Positions 22,735 through 34,584 of a DNA stretch of 64,000 nt are shown here, piece after piece. The first letter of the stretch is position 1; each line of letters opens with the position of its first letter. The translations under genes were made by a program, and so were the position numbers. Below the pieces are notes generated by a model that did not search any database, had not been told where the DNA came from, and saw nothing but the letters and a program-made list of their open reading frames with translations. The stretch comes from Siphonodentalium dalli (Eukaryota; Mollusca; Scaphopoda; Gadilida; Siphonodentaliidae), in contig CP136064.1 of assembly GCA_032622095.1 (NCBI GenBank), positions 182,326,209 to 182,390,208 on the forward strand. The letters run 5' to 3'.

Positions 22735-24675
22735 AACACTGTAGCTCAACACGGAGAGGGGATAATGTCATATATTAGTCAATTGAGCTAAAAGGAATGT
22801 GGAAAGTTTAAATGTTTAAGCAATAGGAGAGGTCAACGTGAACAACCATATAAAGTTTGAAATCAATTGGGACGAAAAATTCTGGCTCTATGGTGTACTG
22901 AAGTATTTAGTCATGCAAATTGTAAAATCCAAGATGGCTGCTGGATGGCTGCCAGCAGCCATGCTCTTCATCAAAAATAGTTCAAATTAAGAGCCCCCCA
23001 TCCAGAAGTGATCCTGAACATGCATGCAAATTTTCAAACATTTCTCCAATAATTGATAGCTGCATGATGTCCCAATATTTCAAATGTGAACAAGGGGTAC
23101 GCAACTCCAGGTAAAAAAGTCGGACAGTGGTATATTATTGCAATAGACCTATATACCAAATATCAATTAAATCCGTTAATATTTCATTGAGTTATCGCAC
23201 TAACAGTGATAAAATTGTGATTAAAATAGACAAACTAAGACCCATAACTCCGGAAAACAAATTCGGACAAACCAGGTTTTCGAACTCGTCCGAGATATTG
23301 TTGCAAGAGACTCATATACCAAATATTGTTTAAATCGGTTAATATTTCATTAAGTTAACGCGCTAATGGTGATAACATTGCTAAAAATAGACAAACTAAG
23401 ACACATAACTCCGCGAAAAAAATTCGGACAAACCTGGTTTTCGAACTCGTCCGAGATATTGTTGCAAGAGACTCATATACCAAATATTGTTTAATCGGTT
23501 AATATTTCATTGAGTTGTCGCGCTAACAGTGATAACATTGTTATTAAAATAGACAAACTAAGACCCATAACTCCGGGAATAAAAATTCGGACAAACCTGG
23601 TTTTCGAACTCGTCCGAGATATTGTTGCAAGAGACTCATATACCAAATATTGTTGAAGTCTGTTAATATTTCATCGAGTTATCGGGCTAAGGTGATAAAA
23701 TTGCTAAAAATAGACAAACTAAGACCCATAACTCCGGAAAAAAAATACGGACAAACCTGGTTTTCGAACTCGTCCGAGATATTGTTGCAAGAGTCTCATA
23801 TACCAAATATTGTTGAAATTGGTTAATATTTGCGTGAGTTATCGAGCTAACGGTGAAATCTTGACTAAAAACAATCTAAGAATCTTAGATGGATAACTCT
23901 TGTCAAAAAGTTTGGACGTGACCTATTTTCTACAGGCAGTAAACAGTCATTGGGAGCAACTCACATACCAATTTTTTTTTTAATCCGTTCACAAATGTCA
24001 AAGTTATAAGGCATTCTTTAGGTCCGCCCGCCCGCCAACCGTCCCTCGTCAAACCATAAGTAAAGTTTTTGAAAAACTCAACTAAAAATAAGATGGTCAT
24101 GTTTTTAACAAATATGGGGAAAAATCGATTGGAAAAAGGATGTGGCATGCACGATGTGCCGAAGGATTTAGTCTTGCAAAGAATAAAATTCGATATGGCT
24201 GCTGACGGCCATGTTTTTTAACAAATTTATGACAAAATTGATGGCTCCCAACAAGTGGTCACCAAAATGATCCATATTAAGTTTGATGATGATTGAATGA
24301 GGGATGTGGCCGGTAGAATGTGCCAAAAGATTTAGTCATGCAAAGAGTAAAATCCAAGATGGCTGCTGGTGGCCATGTTTTTCATCGAAAAAATTTCAAA
24401 TTGCATAGTTCCCATCTAGAGGTGATCCTAAACATGCCTGTAAATTTTAAAAACATTTCTCCAATAAATGCAAGCTTCAAATTTTAAATCCAAGATGGCC
24501 ACTGGTGGCCACGTTTTCGGAAAAAAATTATGGCTCCCTTTTAGAGGGAGCATTGAATATCCATATGAATTTTGGTGATGATATGGTAAGGAATCTGGCC
24601 TATAGGGTGTGCTATAGGAAATTGTTCATGACAGACACCAACCCATGGCAATAGATTAAACTTGACCTTGTGGTT
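22735..24675 (+). mobile_element. Pearl-like element split by another array
   Basis: Left part begins ACACTGTAGCTCAACACGGA at 22737. Right part ends with 'CCATGGCAATAGATTAAACT' near 24640-24660. Between them are 'CCAAGATGGCTGCTGG' monomers at about 22929, 24357 and 24491. A separate tandem-core repeat (23105-24090) is inserted in the middle. Confidence 0.65.
23105..24090 (+). repeat. ~165-bp tandem-core repeat, array 1
   Basis: Four to five monomers with 'GGTTTTCGAACTCGTCCGAG', 'ATATTGTTGCAAGAGACTCA', 'TATACCAAATATTG' and 'GACCCATAACTCCGG', followed by a unique 3' end (CCGCCCGCCCGCCAACCGTC) and a short hairpin AGTTTTTGAAAAACT then CAACTAAAAAT. Same family as 29150-30250. The monomer length resembles old bivalve ~160-bp satellites; that relation is an inference. 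Confidence 0.75.
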
Positions 24676-24850
24676 ATTCCTCATACCAAGATTCGTTTCG
24701 ATCGGATAATTTGAATGAGTTAACATCTGGACAAAGATTCGGAGAGACATGGAGAACGCAGATGGATGGACAGGGCTGATTACAATAGTCCTCCCGATAT
24801 TTTTCAGGGGACAAATAATTTGTGCTACCTTTCCCCAGTAGTATTAGCTA

Positions 24851-26068
24851 TAGTGCTGAAACGGATAACCGGTTGGAAACCGGCTACCGTCGGCAACCGG
24901 TTGAACTACGATCAACCGGTTAACCGCTATGTAATACACACATGCAATGCCACTGATAAAAACTATCGTGTTCAGGTCCTTCAGATCAAAAGTCTTCCAT
25001 GAATGGTAGATTACATAGTCTGGCATTGGCGGCTAAACATCAAAGATGCATGACGTCATCTTTGATATTCCGATGTCCGGTAAAACACGTGCACTGACGC
25101 CACCTGGTCATCGGCAAAGATCAATACAATCGTTTTCACTGCAGTACGGCGTGATCATTTGACTTCTACTCTCCGACTCACTACTTGCAGACAGTATCAT
25201 GGATACCCAAGAAATGAGTAAATCAGATGCCTGGGCACATTTCAAAGAGAAATTGGCAGAATGCAAACTCTGAGAACCAACCCTATTTACATACGCTCGG
25301 TCTATACTTCTAACATTACTGAGTTTGAGTAATCTCAGTCGATGAAGTTCAAATGAACTCGAATCACTTAAGTGGTGTTCTCGTGCAGTCGGACTTATTT
25401 GCATCCTACTAATGACTATAAATTCTCAGCATTTGATTGTCTTATAACAGAAAACACTGTTTTCAGCTGATTTTTTTATTTTCATTTGTTAACTACATAA
25501 AGTTCACAATCTTCATAATTGTGTTTATCGATGTCAGTCATGATCCTATCAATCTCAAATTGCCAAAGAACACCCAGCAGTTAGAATACCTGAGTCACAT
25601 GACCTAATAATCGGCCAGTCCCGCAAACGCTATAATGGCAATAAAAAAAACACTGCTGATATTTGCATGTACAAACATGTATATAGGTCACACAATATTC
25701 TTCCCAAGACGAGAACGATAACAAGTCAGGTAGCAGTCGCAACTGCAGTACAAACAGGTCAAGCATGACACGTCTATTTATAAAAACTGAGTTTTAGTTC
25801 ACTGTGTCATCTGCCAAGTTGTCAACACGTGGCTTTGTGACGTTCGTGTTTGGTGATTTACATTCGTTTAATAGAAGCTATGTCTGTGTAAACATTACGC
25901 GAGTTTGCCATACAGTTAATAAATCAAATTATACTGATATATTGGTACATATTATGGTGTAAATAATCAGTTTAAAGTCATAGGTTGAAAATAGCGGATA
26001 ACCGGTTATGATCCGGTTACACGTCGCGGTTAACCGGCTACAAAAATAGGTCAACCGTTTCAGCACTA
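24851..26068. mobile_element. hAT-type non-autonomous element, 1218 bp
   Basis: Perfect 8-bp target duplication ATTAGCTA (24843-24850 and 26069-26076). Inverted ends TAGTGCTGAAACGG and CCGTTTCAGCACTA. Subterminal clusters of AACCGGTT/CCGGTTAACCG motifs lie at both ends. The interior has small open frames only, none recognised. It lies in the intron between exons 13 and 12. Confidence 0.9.
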
Positions 26069-26759
26069 ATTAGCTATAGTTTTTCAGATAAATATAGAAG
26101 GATCTCTAACTTTAGAATGGAAATGTGAACATCATTTGGCCCTTTTTTGAAAGCAGTCATGATGGCGAACCTCCATTGCAAATTTCATTCAGATCCAATA
26201 ACCCATTGCTGAGATATCTGAACAGATGGAAAAAAAAAACACATATCCAGATAATCAAAGAAGGATAACTCTAGAACTGAAAACGCAATAAAGTAATTTG
26301 CCCCTCTTTTGAAATCACCCATGATGGCAAAGATCCATATCAAATTACATTCCAGATAAGGCAACCCAAGACTGAGATATATGCCTGTAGGAAGGACAGA
26401 TTGAGTCAATCCAGTATAATATAATCCAAGCTGGAGTTATCGGTCTGAAACCAAAATGTTAACAGACAGACTGATTACATAATTCAACCGTTTTTTTCAA
26501 ACAGGAATATAAAAACTCAGCGAAATGATCTCGATATATAAACTGAGACTAAGAGATTTTCAAACTGATAATAAGCGCTCATCTGTCGTAGGTGACCGGT
26601 AGCACAATACTACAGTTGTCACCCAACAGTGACCTGTCAGTGACAGGTGTTCATTATTTCCAAGACCTGGCCAGGACAGACAGACAGAAGAATCGAAGTT
26701 TAGTCCAGTATACCTTCCCAGACATATTTTTTTCTTTGAACAAAATAATGAATACCAAC

Positions 26760-26890
26760 CTCTCTGTTGTGTGGAGAAGCTTATTAACAATAGCCTCAAA
26801 GTTATTTGAAAGACAATACGTTGGTGGATCACTACCATCATCTGGCCGATCTGCATTATCAAACGCTGCTTCAGCCAAACTTGAGAAAGC
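26760..26890 (-). CDS. KPNB1: Importin beta-1 exon 12
   Basis: 131 nt, phase 0 in, phase 2 out. Starts [20 protein letters not shown], then [18 protein letters not shown], about residues 472-515. Acceptor AATATTTCAG, donor AG|GTTGGT, slightly off consensus. The final Arg codon is completed by exon 13. Confidence 0.96.
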
Positions 26891-27124
26891 CTGAAATATT
26901 AAACTTTTACCTTTTAGGCTAGTCATACTGAAAGCTGACGATTGTTTCAAAGATGAAATGAGGTTTTGTGCGAACACTAAAAATAAATAAATATGTTTTT
27001 TCTCTTCATGAAATTTCTTTTTGTTCTGTGACTAGGTTTTGTCTTCAATTATTTTTTGTGAAACGGGACAGAAAATGTGGCTATTTTTAGGACATTACAA
27101 ATATATCTTTCAAAACAATTTTAA

Positions 27125-28684
27125 CCCTTTGAACCCGTAACACCGATATTTAGGTGCAAACGAACCGTGACTATATCCCGTAACACCGATATTTCGGTGC
27201 AGCGACGACATGATTCGGTAGCATATTTATATATAATATAACGAGCGTCAGACCCACTGATTTATATTTAAATTTCCCCCACATATGTCAGCGGCGCCCA
27301 TGGTGCGTATGGAATGGTTGGCCGCTAGTATCGGGTAGAAATATATGCGCATGCGCATAGCATATAATCTACAAAAACATACGATATTTTAAGCGAACTG
27401 TGCCGCTATATTTACAGCATATAATTTCGTGTTCCCCGTGTGTGTACAGAACAGACATAATTTAGACGCACAATTTCAGTTTAAATTACCCTCGCGTATA
27501 TTAGTCAGTGTTCTGCTACATATGGGGAAGGGTCTATCGCATATGAAGTTGATGTATTCGCGCATGCGCAGACTAGCGCAATGACAAATAAATGGTTTAT
27601 AACGTACTTATACACGACATACCCACTAATATATATATTTAAATTGGCCTATTGAAGTCAGCGCTGGCAAAGGTGTCTATATGGATTGGCTGCCCGCTAG
27701 AAACGGCTAGGAAAATATGCGCATGGGCGCAGGCTATAATTCATTTTTTTAAATGCGTTTAAGTGAAATGTGGCGCTATATATGACATTTTGTTGCATGT
27801 TTCACATGTTAGTACAGTAGACACAATCTAGACAGCTTACTTGAACAATGGGGCCACGATATGTTACGGGAAATTACGTTGTTTCTGGTCTCTGTAATAT
27901 CAGTCTCTGTTGTGCCACATGCAGCAAAAAGTCTATCGCATATCAAGTTGACTTACTCGCGCATGGTCAGGTATATCTTAATTTCACATTAGGATATTGG
28001 TTGCATCGAAACGCAATTCGCTGATGTATAATTACAACGTTATAAGCTAGAATTCGTTTATCCTGCAAATTTCGGGTAGTTGCCTAGTAACCGTTTCTAA
28101 GGCGAGATCGGGTGGCAAAGTCTCCCGATCTTACAATGATCAGTGGTCCGTGCATGCATATATCATGCCTGCACAGTTTCAGGTAGGTGTCCCCTTTCAA
28201 CATAACCAACACCATGCGACTAGACACTGTCTAAATTAAGGCAAAACATACCACTGAATGGTTAGTGCAATTATGTCATTCGATCAGTTGTGGTATTTGC
28301 TTAGCAACCGTTGCTACCCTTAAATGGGATATTTGGTTCACTATTATGTCGGGTATATCTCAAATTTCACGTTAGGGTAGTACCTGCATCAAAAAACGCA
28401 TTCACTGAGGTTGAATTACAACGCTATAAGCTATATTTACATTTTCCAGTCAATTCCGGGTAGTTGCCTAGCAACTGTTACCAAGGAGTTACCGCGAGGC
28501 AAAGTCTCGCGATCTTATAATGATCGCTGATCCATGGGGGACAAACCTGTAAAGTTTCAGAGCGGTTTCGCAGTTTGAACATAATCAACACCATGCTACT
28601 ATACACTGTCTGATTTAAGCGGACATACCACTGGGAGCCCCGGGTCAGGGTGTCGATCACTGTGGGGCGCCAGGGTTCAAAGGG
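27125..28684. mobile_element. piggyBac-like non-autonomous element, 1560 bp
   Basis: Exact TTAA on both sides (27121-27124, 28685-28688) and inverted ends CCCTTTGAACCC and GGGTTCAAAGGG. Just inside the left end 'CCCGTAACACCGATATTT' occurs twice (27136, 27178), each followed by a GGTGCA half. Interior ~180-bp units recur ('GGTAGTTGCCTAG', 'GCAAAGTCTC', 'TTACAACG-TATAAGCTA', 'GCGCATG'). No transposase is recognisable. Confidence 0.88.
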
Positions 28685-29149
28685 TTAAGTTAAATATGTG
28701 GATACCTGATGTTTATCTTGTGTATTTTTGGTTATAAATAATAATTGAAAAGTGCTTTGCAAAGGAGTTTCAGACAATTTTTTGTTGGCATTTCTGCTGG
28801 GAAGAGATATTTTAAAGTCAATGAGATATGGGTGAAGAATTATATTTTTCTCCCTATTTTCACCCTGAGATCTTAATGTGGTTTAGGCAACATCAATTTA
28901 ATAGCCCGGCTTACGACCCCATACTATATAACATTTTCCCCTCATTGTAAAAAATATTAAAACTTTTTGTTACGGGATTGCTGATTCTTTTCTTTCTCAT
29001 TTCCCCCCATTATTAAAACTAACTCAATACGAAGAATATTAAATATACTTCGATAATATGAATAAAATATATTTTTGAACATGAGGTGGCATCAGAGATG
29101 CTGTGTCTCGTTTTCGGTGGCTTACCGCCGGTGGCTACCGCCAATTGGT

Positions 29150-30250
29150 GTGCATCAGTATCGGTAGACTAATTAATAGGTAAAATCGGTTAATATTTGT
29201 TCAAGTTATCGCGCTAACGGCCTCAAAATCGCGAAGAATTCACAAACTAAGGGCCATAACTCTATCAAATTTTATCGGGCCAGGCTGGTTTTCGAACTCG
29301 TCCAGGATATTATTGGAAGACACCTATATACCAAATTTTAGTTGAATCGGATGACGTTTGTTGAAGTTATCGCGCTAACGAGCTAAAATTTCACGAAAAA
29401 TGACTAATTAAGGGCCATAACTCTTATATAAAATTTTATCGGGCCAGGCTGGTTTTCGAACTCGTCCGAAATATTCTTGGCAAGTATGTCTATTCCAAAT
29501 TTTAAACAAATCGGAGGATGTTTGTTGAAGTTATCGCGCTAACGAGCTAAAAATTCACAAAAAATGACTAATTAAGGGCCATAACTCTATCAAATTTTAT
29601 TGGGCCAGGCTGGTTTTCGAACTCGTCCAGGATATTATTGGAAGACACTTATATACCAAATTTTAGTTGAATCGGATGACGTTTGTTGAAGTTATCGCGC
29701 TAACGAGCTCAAAATTCGTACAAAATGACTACTTAAGGACCATAACTCTATCAAATTTTATCGGACCGGGCCGGTTTTCTAACTCGTCCGAGGTATTCTT
29801 GGGAGACACCTATATATCAAAATTTCAATCAAATAGGATGATGTTTGTTAAATTATCGCGCTAACGAGCTGAAAATTTGTGAAAAAAATGACTAATTAAG
29901 GGCCATAACTCTATCAAATTTTATCGGACCTGGCCGGTTTTCGAACTCGTCCGAGATATTCTTGGGAGACACCTATATCCCAAATTTCAATCGAATCAGA
30001 TAACGTTTGTTGAAGTTGTTGCGCTAACGAGCCTAAAATCAGTGAAAAATGGCAAAGGGCCATAACCCTGTAATAAATGTGCGGACGAACCCGATTTTTT
30101 GTCTGCAGCTTACGTGCATGGATATGTACTCACACACCCTAATATTTTTTTAATCCGTCAATAAACGGTTGAGTTATAAGCAAAACACGCCGCCCGCCCA
30201 CCGTCCCTCATCAAACTATAAGTCGAGTTTTGGACAAAAACTCGACTAAA
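29150..30250 (+). repeat. ~160-bp tandem-core repeat, array 2
   Basis: About six monomers with 'GGGCCATAACTCTATCAAAT', 'GGCTGGTTTTCGAACTCGTC', 'GACACCTATATACCAAATTT' and 'GAAGTTATCGCGCTAACGAG'. Same closing segment as array 1: CGCCCGCCCACCGTCCCTC, then a perfect hairpin GTCGAGTTTTGGACAAAAACTCGAC directly followed by TAAAAAT. In the intron between exons 12 and 11. Confidence 0.8.
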
Positions 30251-30261
30251 AATATTAAAAC

Positions 30262-32487
30262 TAGCATGGGTACCCGGCGTTGCTCAGGTGAAGAATGCAT
30301 AATTTATTAGCAGCTGTTCCATGTTATTTTAAATAATTATTAGTCATCCGGGGTAAACGGCACCTATTGCATGACTCTCCGGATAAAGTTACATCTATCT
30401 TTGAAGTTGATAATATACGATCTTTATTGCTAATTATTAGTGTCTCTTAATTCATTTAAGGTCAACAGCACCTATCCAGTGACAATCCCCTCGTCATTTT
30501 ACATGTGTACCTATTTTCCGACATATCATCTGGGTTGATAATCAATGCCCTTTATTGATCATATAATTTATTAGTTCGCCTTTAAGTCATCTGATGTCAA
30601 AGGTGCCTATCCCATGACAATCCCCTGGTCAGGTAACCCATCTGTACCAATTTTCTTACATATCTTCTAAACTAATAAGAAATGCTCTTTATTGCTCATA
30701 TTTGCCCCTTTAACTCATCCGAGGTCAATGGTATCTATCTCATAACACACTACAGGCCAATTAATCACCATGTTTCAATTTTCACTCACCAGAGAGCAAC
30801 CATTGAGTATGTTTTTAAGGCAAAAAAAAAAGGGTTTTGATTCTCAGGCAATTTTTTTTGAGAATCGATGAGGGAGTGAGAGTTTTATTTTTATTTTTGT
30901 TATCTCAAAGGCGCCTATCCCATGACAATCCCCTGGTCAGGTAACCCATCTGTACCAATTTTCTTGCATATCTTCTAAACTAACAAGAAATGCTCTTTAT
31001 TGCTCATATATGCCCCTTTAACTCATCCTAGGACAATGGTATCTATCTCATAACACTCTACAGGCCAATTAATCGCAATGTTTCAATTTTCACTCACCAG
31101 AGAGCAACCATTGAGTATGTTTGTAAGGCCAAAAAAAAGGGTTTTGATTCTCAGGCAATTTTTTTTTAGAATCGATGAGGGAGTGAGGGTTTTATTTTTA
31201 TTTTTTATTTTTGTTATGGGGATAATGCCCATAGTTAGCAAGCATGGGTTATTATCCCTTCCCAGGTTAAGAAAATGTAAGGAGAACATTGTTTTGATAT
31301 AAACTAATGTATTCCACTATAAAGAATGACTAATTTTCACATTTTCTCAGTGGGTTCCTCATCCCCCAGTTCGCCGATAAACAGCTTTTTCCTGAGCTGG
31401 CCTAGGGTAAGATCGTTCTCAACGTTGTAGATGGACCAGTCTACTAACTTTTTATCACCTGTTGTCACATTTAATGGGATGAGCATATTTGCGTTTTTCT
31501 AATATTGTTTCGTAACAAGCATGTTTAATAACAAACAGAACTAAATATCCGGTTCAATTACTCAAATAAAAATACGGAACGTGAATACAATCGAAACGAA
31601 AAGATATAGTGATCTTCATAGAAAGTCTAGAATGACTTATTCTGCCGTATCTGAATAAGTATTATGTACCTCAATACATGCTAGCCATAAAAACTTCAAA
31701 TACTATTATATTAAACCAGCATACACATCGCCAATACGCACCACATTTCTTTCCGGTTTGCGTTCCCGAAATTGGAAATCTCAGAATTGTTTACCGCACG
31801 AAAAGTGGGTTATCTACCTTTTCGAATTGATAAAATGCCGAAATATTTGAACACATTTGACTTAATAAACTTGGGGTTTGGGCAGCTTGTGGTGACACTA
31901 TACCTGGTAGTTATCGTTGCCAAGTGTCTGTTTTTGAATACCAATACATACACCATTGTACGTCTATCATATTCGATGTTTGAAACATAACTAATTTCTG
32001 TTTTCTAGTTTCCTATTTTCGTGTTATCATTTGACAGCTTAGGTCAAATTGAAAATCGTAATAAAATGGTTCAACGCGGGCCTTTTTTCCAGACGCGGCT
32101 ATGCCCGAGATCAAAAACCTTTTTTTTTTGGCCTAAAACTAATTAATTAGTGCTATTTTAAGACATGAGGTCAACAGGTCATATCTAACAAGATTCCCCA
32201 AGTAAAATTACCAATATGTACGAATTTTCAGCTCTGATGATCCATTTGGTCGCCTCTAGTCAAAATATGTATAAAATTATTATTAATGCCCTTTTAAGAC
32301 ATCCAATAACACTCCCCAGGTCATATTACCACTATATACAAATTTTCAGCTCCTATGGTCAACCAGTTTGGCAAACAAATTTGAGTTTTATAAGTATAGA
32401 TTCATATATAGTTCCACTGTTTGATTGTTTGGGCAGACAAAAATCACTTTTTCCCCTCCTCCTGCATCTCACCCAAATGTTCATAAA
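30262..32487 (+). repeat. TACCCGGCGTTGCTC repeat with ~125-150-bp sub-repeats
   Basis: Begins GCATGGGTACCCGGCGTTGC and continues as degenerate sub-repeats with 'CTATCCCATGACAATCCCCT', 'AATGCTCTTTATTGCTCATA' and 'GTAACCCATCTGTACCAATT'. A 308-bp segment is tandemly duplicated (about 30595-30902 and 30903-31210). A GGCC-ended element at 31127-32133 splits it. No coding sequence recognised. Confidence 0.65.
31127..32133 (+). mobile_element. GGCC-ended (PIF/Harbinger-like) element, copy 1
   Basis: Ends GGCCAAAAAAAAGGGTTTTG and AACCTTTTTTTTTTGGCC, flanked by TAA on both sides (31124-31126, 32134-32136). 3-bp TWA duplications are the PIF/Harbinger habit; no transposase or Myb-like protein is seen. 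Interior near 31340-31560 matches 35650-35830 in reverse complement, so copy 2 is the same family inverted. In the intron between exons 12 and 11. Confidence 0.8.
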
Positions 32488-33166
32488 TGAATGTGTCAAT
32501 GACACTGTAGCTCAACTTGGAGAGGGGATAATTTCATCTGTTACAGTGAATGGACCGATTAGGAATGCGGAAAGTTGAAATTCCTAAGTAATACTAGATG
32601 TCAACATGAAGAGATACATATCAAGTAAAATCCAAGATGACTGCTGGTGGCCATGTTTTCGAATGAAATTTAAATGCTTGTGGTCACCCCAAAGATCAAT
32701 ATGAAATACGGTAAAGTTTGGATGTGGTATGTACTATGTAGGTGTGTAGGATTTAATCATTCAAAGAGCAAAATTAAGGACGGTTGCCAGCGGCCATGTT
32801 TTTTTGGCAGTATGACACCAAAATGACTCATTCCCATCTACATGTCAATGTTATTAAACATCCATGACAACTTTCATGATGATCAGACAAACAGTACAGC
32901 CCGTAGCCCATGCTAAAGGATTCAATTTTGAAATGCAAGATGGCCGCTGGCAGCAATTTTATTTTTTTTGCCGAATCACCCCAAACTGAATCATTCCCTT
33001 CTACAGGTCAATGTCAACAGCCATGACAAATTTCATGATGATCCGACCAACGGTATGACCTGTAGCCTGTGCTAATGGAAATTGTTGACGGACAGACACA
33101 TGCACACATGGATGACATCAACACATGGCAATAGCTCAAACTTTACAAAGTAAAGTTGAGCTAACA
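32488..33166 (+). mobile_element. Pearl-like element beside exon 11
   Basis: Starts AATGTGTCAATGACACTGTA, carries 'CCAAGATGACTGCTGG' and three further degenerate monomers, then 'TGGAAATTGTTGACGGACAG' and ends TAAAGTTGAGCTAACA. Its end lies about 120 bp from the donor of importin exon 11. Confidence 0.75.
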
Positions 33167-33284
33167 AGGTTATAATATTGGTCTGGCCTTAAAGCAATAC
33201 CAAAGAGATAAGTATATCCGACACCTGCATCAATTTTGTTTCAACACATTTTTGAGCAAGTTTAGTAATAAGAACAGTACACAC

Positions 33285-33529
33285 CCAACACACGTTGGAA
33301 GAAACCCTTGCTTCTGCATCCAGTCCCTGAATTAGAGCATGTATCAAAGGAGTAAGAATTTTCTCATCTAGAATGGCTTCAGGTAATATATCACAAATTC
33401 TTCCAACTGTCCATGCGGCAGTGTCTCTCACAACAACACATGGATCCTTTAACAGTTCTATCAGCATACCGATAGCCTGCTCAACCACACCCTTTAAATT
33501 GTTTGGATCCGGTCCTTCTAATATTGAAC
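33285..33529 (-). CDS. KPNB1: Importin beta-1 exon 11
   Basis: 245 nt, phase 1 in, phase 0 out, about residues 390-471. Starts [13 protein letters not shown] and carries [20 protein letters not shown] and SSNVCW. Acceptor AGACTTGTAG-type (CTTGTAG), donor TGG|GTGTGT. The exon lies between two oppositely oriented copies of the same transposon (31127-32133 and 34585-36001). Skipping it would shift the frame. Confidence 0.97.
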
Positions 33530-34584
33530 CTACAAGACAAAATAAAGAATATGGTATGTTAATGAATTTGAAGATATCTTTCTGCATGTATTAATTCCAG
33601 TTTGTTCAAAGAAACCGGCAAGAAAAATAGCAAGCATACAACAATAAGTAGGGATTAGCAGATTAACTGGAACGGTAATCGGAATCGGCCGATATTTGGG
33701 TTTTCTGTTTATAATGGCATCGGCAAAAAATCCAGCCGTTTCGATTATGGTTCTGATTATTTCTGCAAAAAGAGATAATGGTAAATTAATGTTCAAAACA
33801 GTTGTTTAAGTATTGTAAGGCAAGTGCAATCAGTCCATATTATATTAAAAACAATATTTAGTCATTAATAGAGTGAATAAACGATATCATGCAGTGGGAG
33901 ACTTTGAGATAAGTTAACATGTGTACTGAAAATAGTTAACTTCACAGTATTACAGATATACTGTGTTCAGTAAAAATGGAAATTGCAAAATTGGGAATCA
34001 ATTCGCAGCCACGTAGTTGAACGACACATATTATGGACATGGAAAACTAAAGCCTGTCTTAATGACAAATCAGAAGAATTGAACCTGAATATATAAAGGA
34101 TACATATCATTTTTGCGTGAATCTCATAAAAAATTTCAACGAGTGACCGCAGGACGCGAGTTAAAAATCGATATTTCCACCATCACGATGAAATAACATG
34201 GGATTCACTCAAAAAAACTGTAGGTGTTCTATTTATTATATGCTTTAACCATGTAGATAATTATATTTAATGTAATAATATTTCTTAATTAATGCCAAAT
34301 AATTTCTCATAAAGCGTACACAAAATTTCATTTGAAAATTTAATGTTGTTGGTCGCCAGGTGATACCCAACGAACCACCAACAATAGAAAATAGTTCCCA
34401 CAAATTATCACTAAAAGCGAAAAATAATTATGGAAAGATCTGGATAGATACCAATTTAATATCCCAAATAACAATAAGATGACATTCTAATCACAAAATA
34501 ATGACATTATATCAGTTTAAACAATGAATGACTTGGGTGTTCATACAGGTGGTTCCATCGCGCATTGATATTCGTTCACTATTA

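Noticed and set aside
31078-31302. Paired plus and minus frames of ~70 codons
   Set aside because: They cover the A/T-rich end of a transposon; low-complexity translation.
33636-33830. TAGGGATTAGCAGATTAAC and AATCGG-rich stretch resembling a hAT end
   Set aside because: No matching inverted end or 8-bp duplication could be found, so an element is not called.
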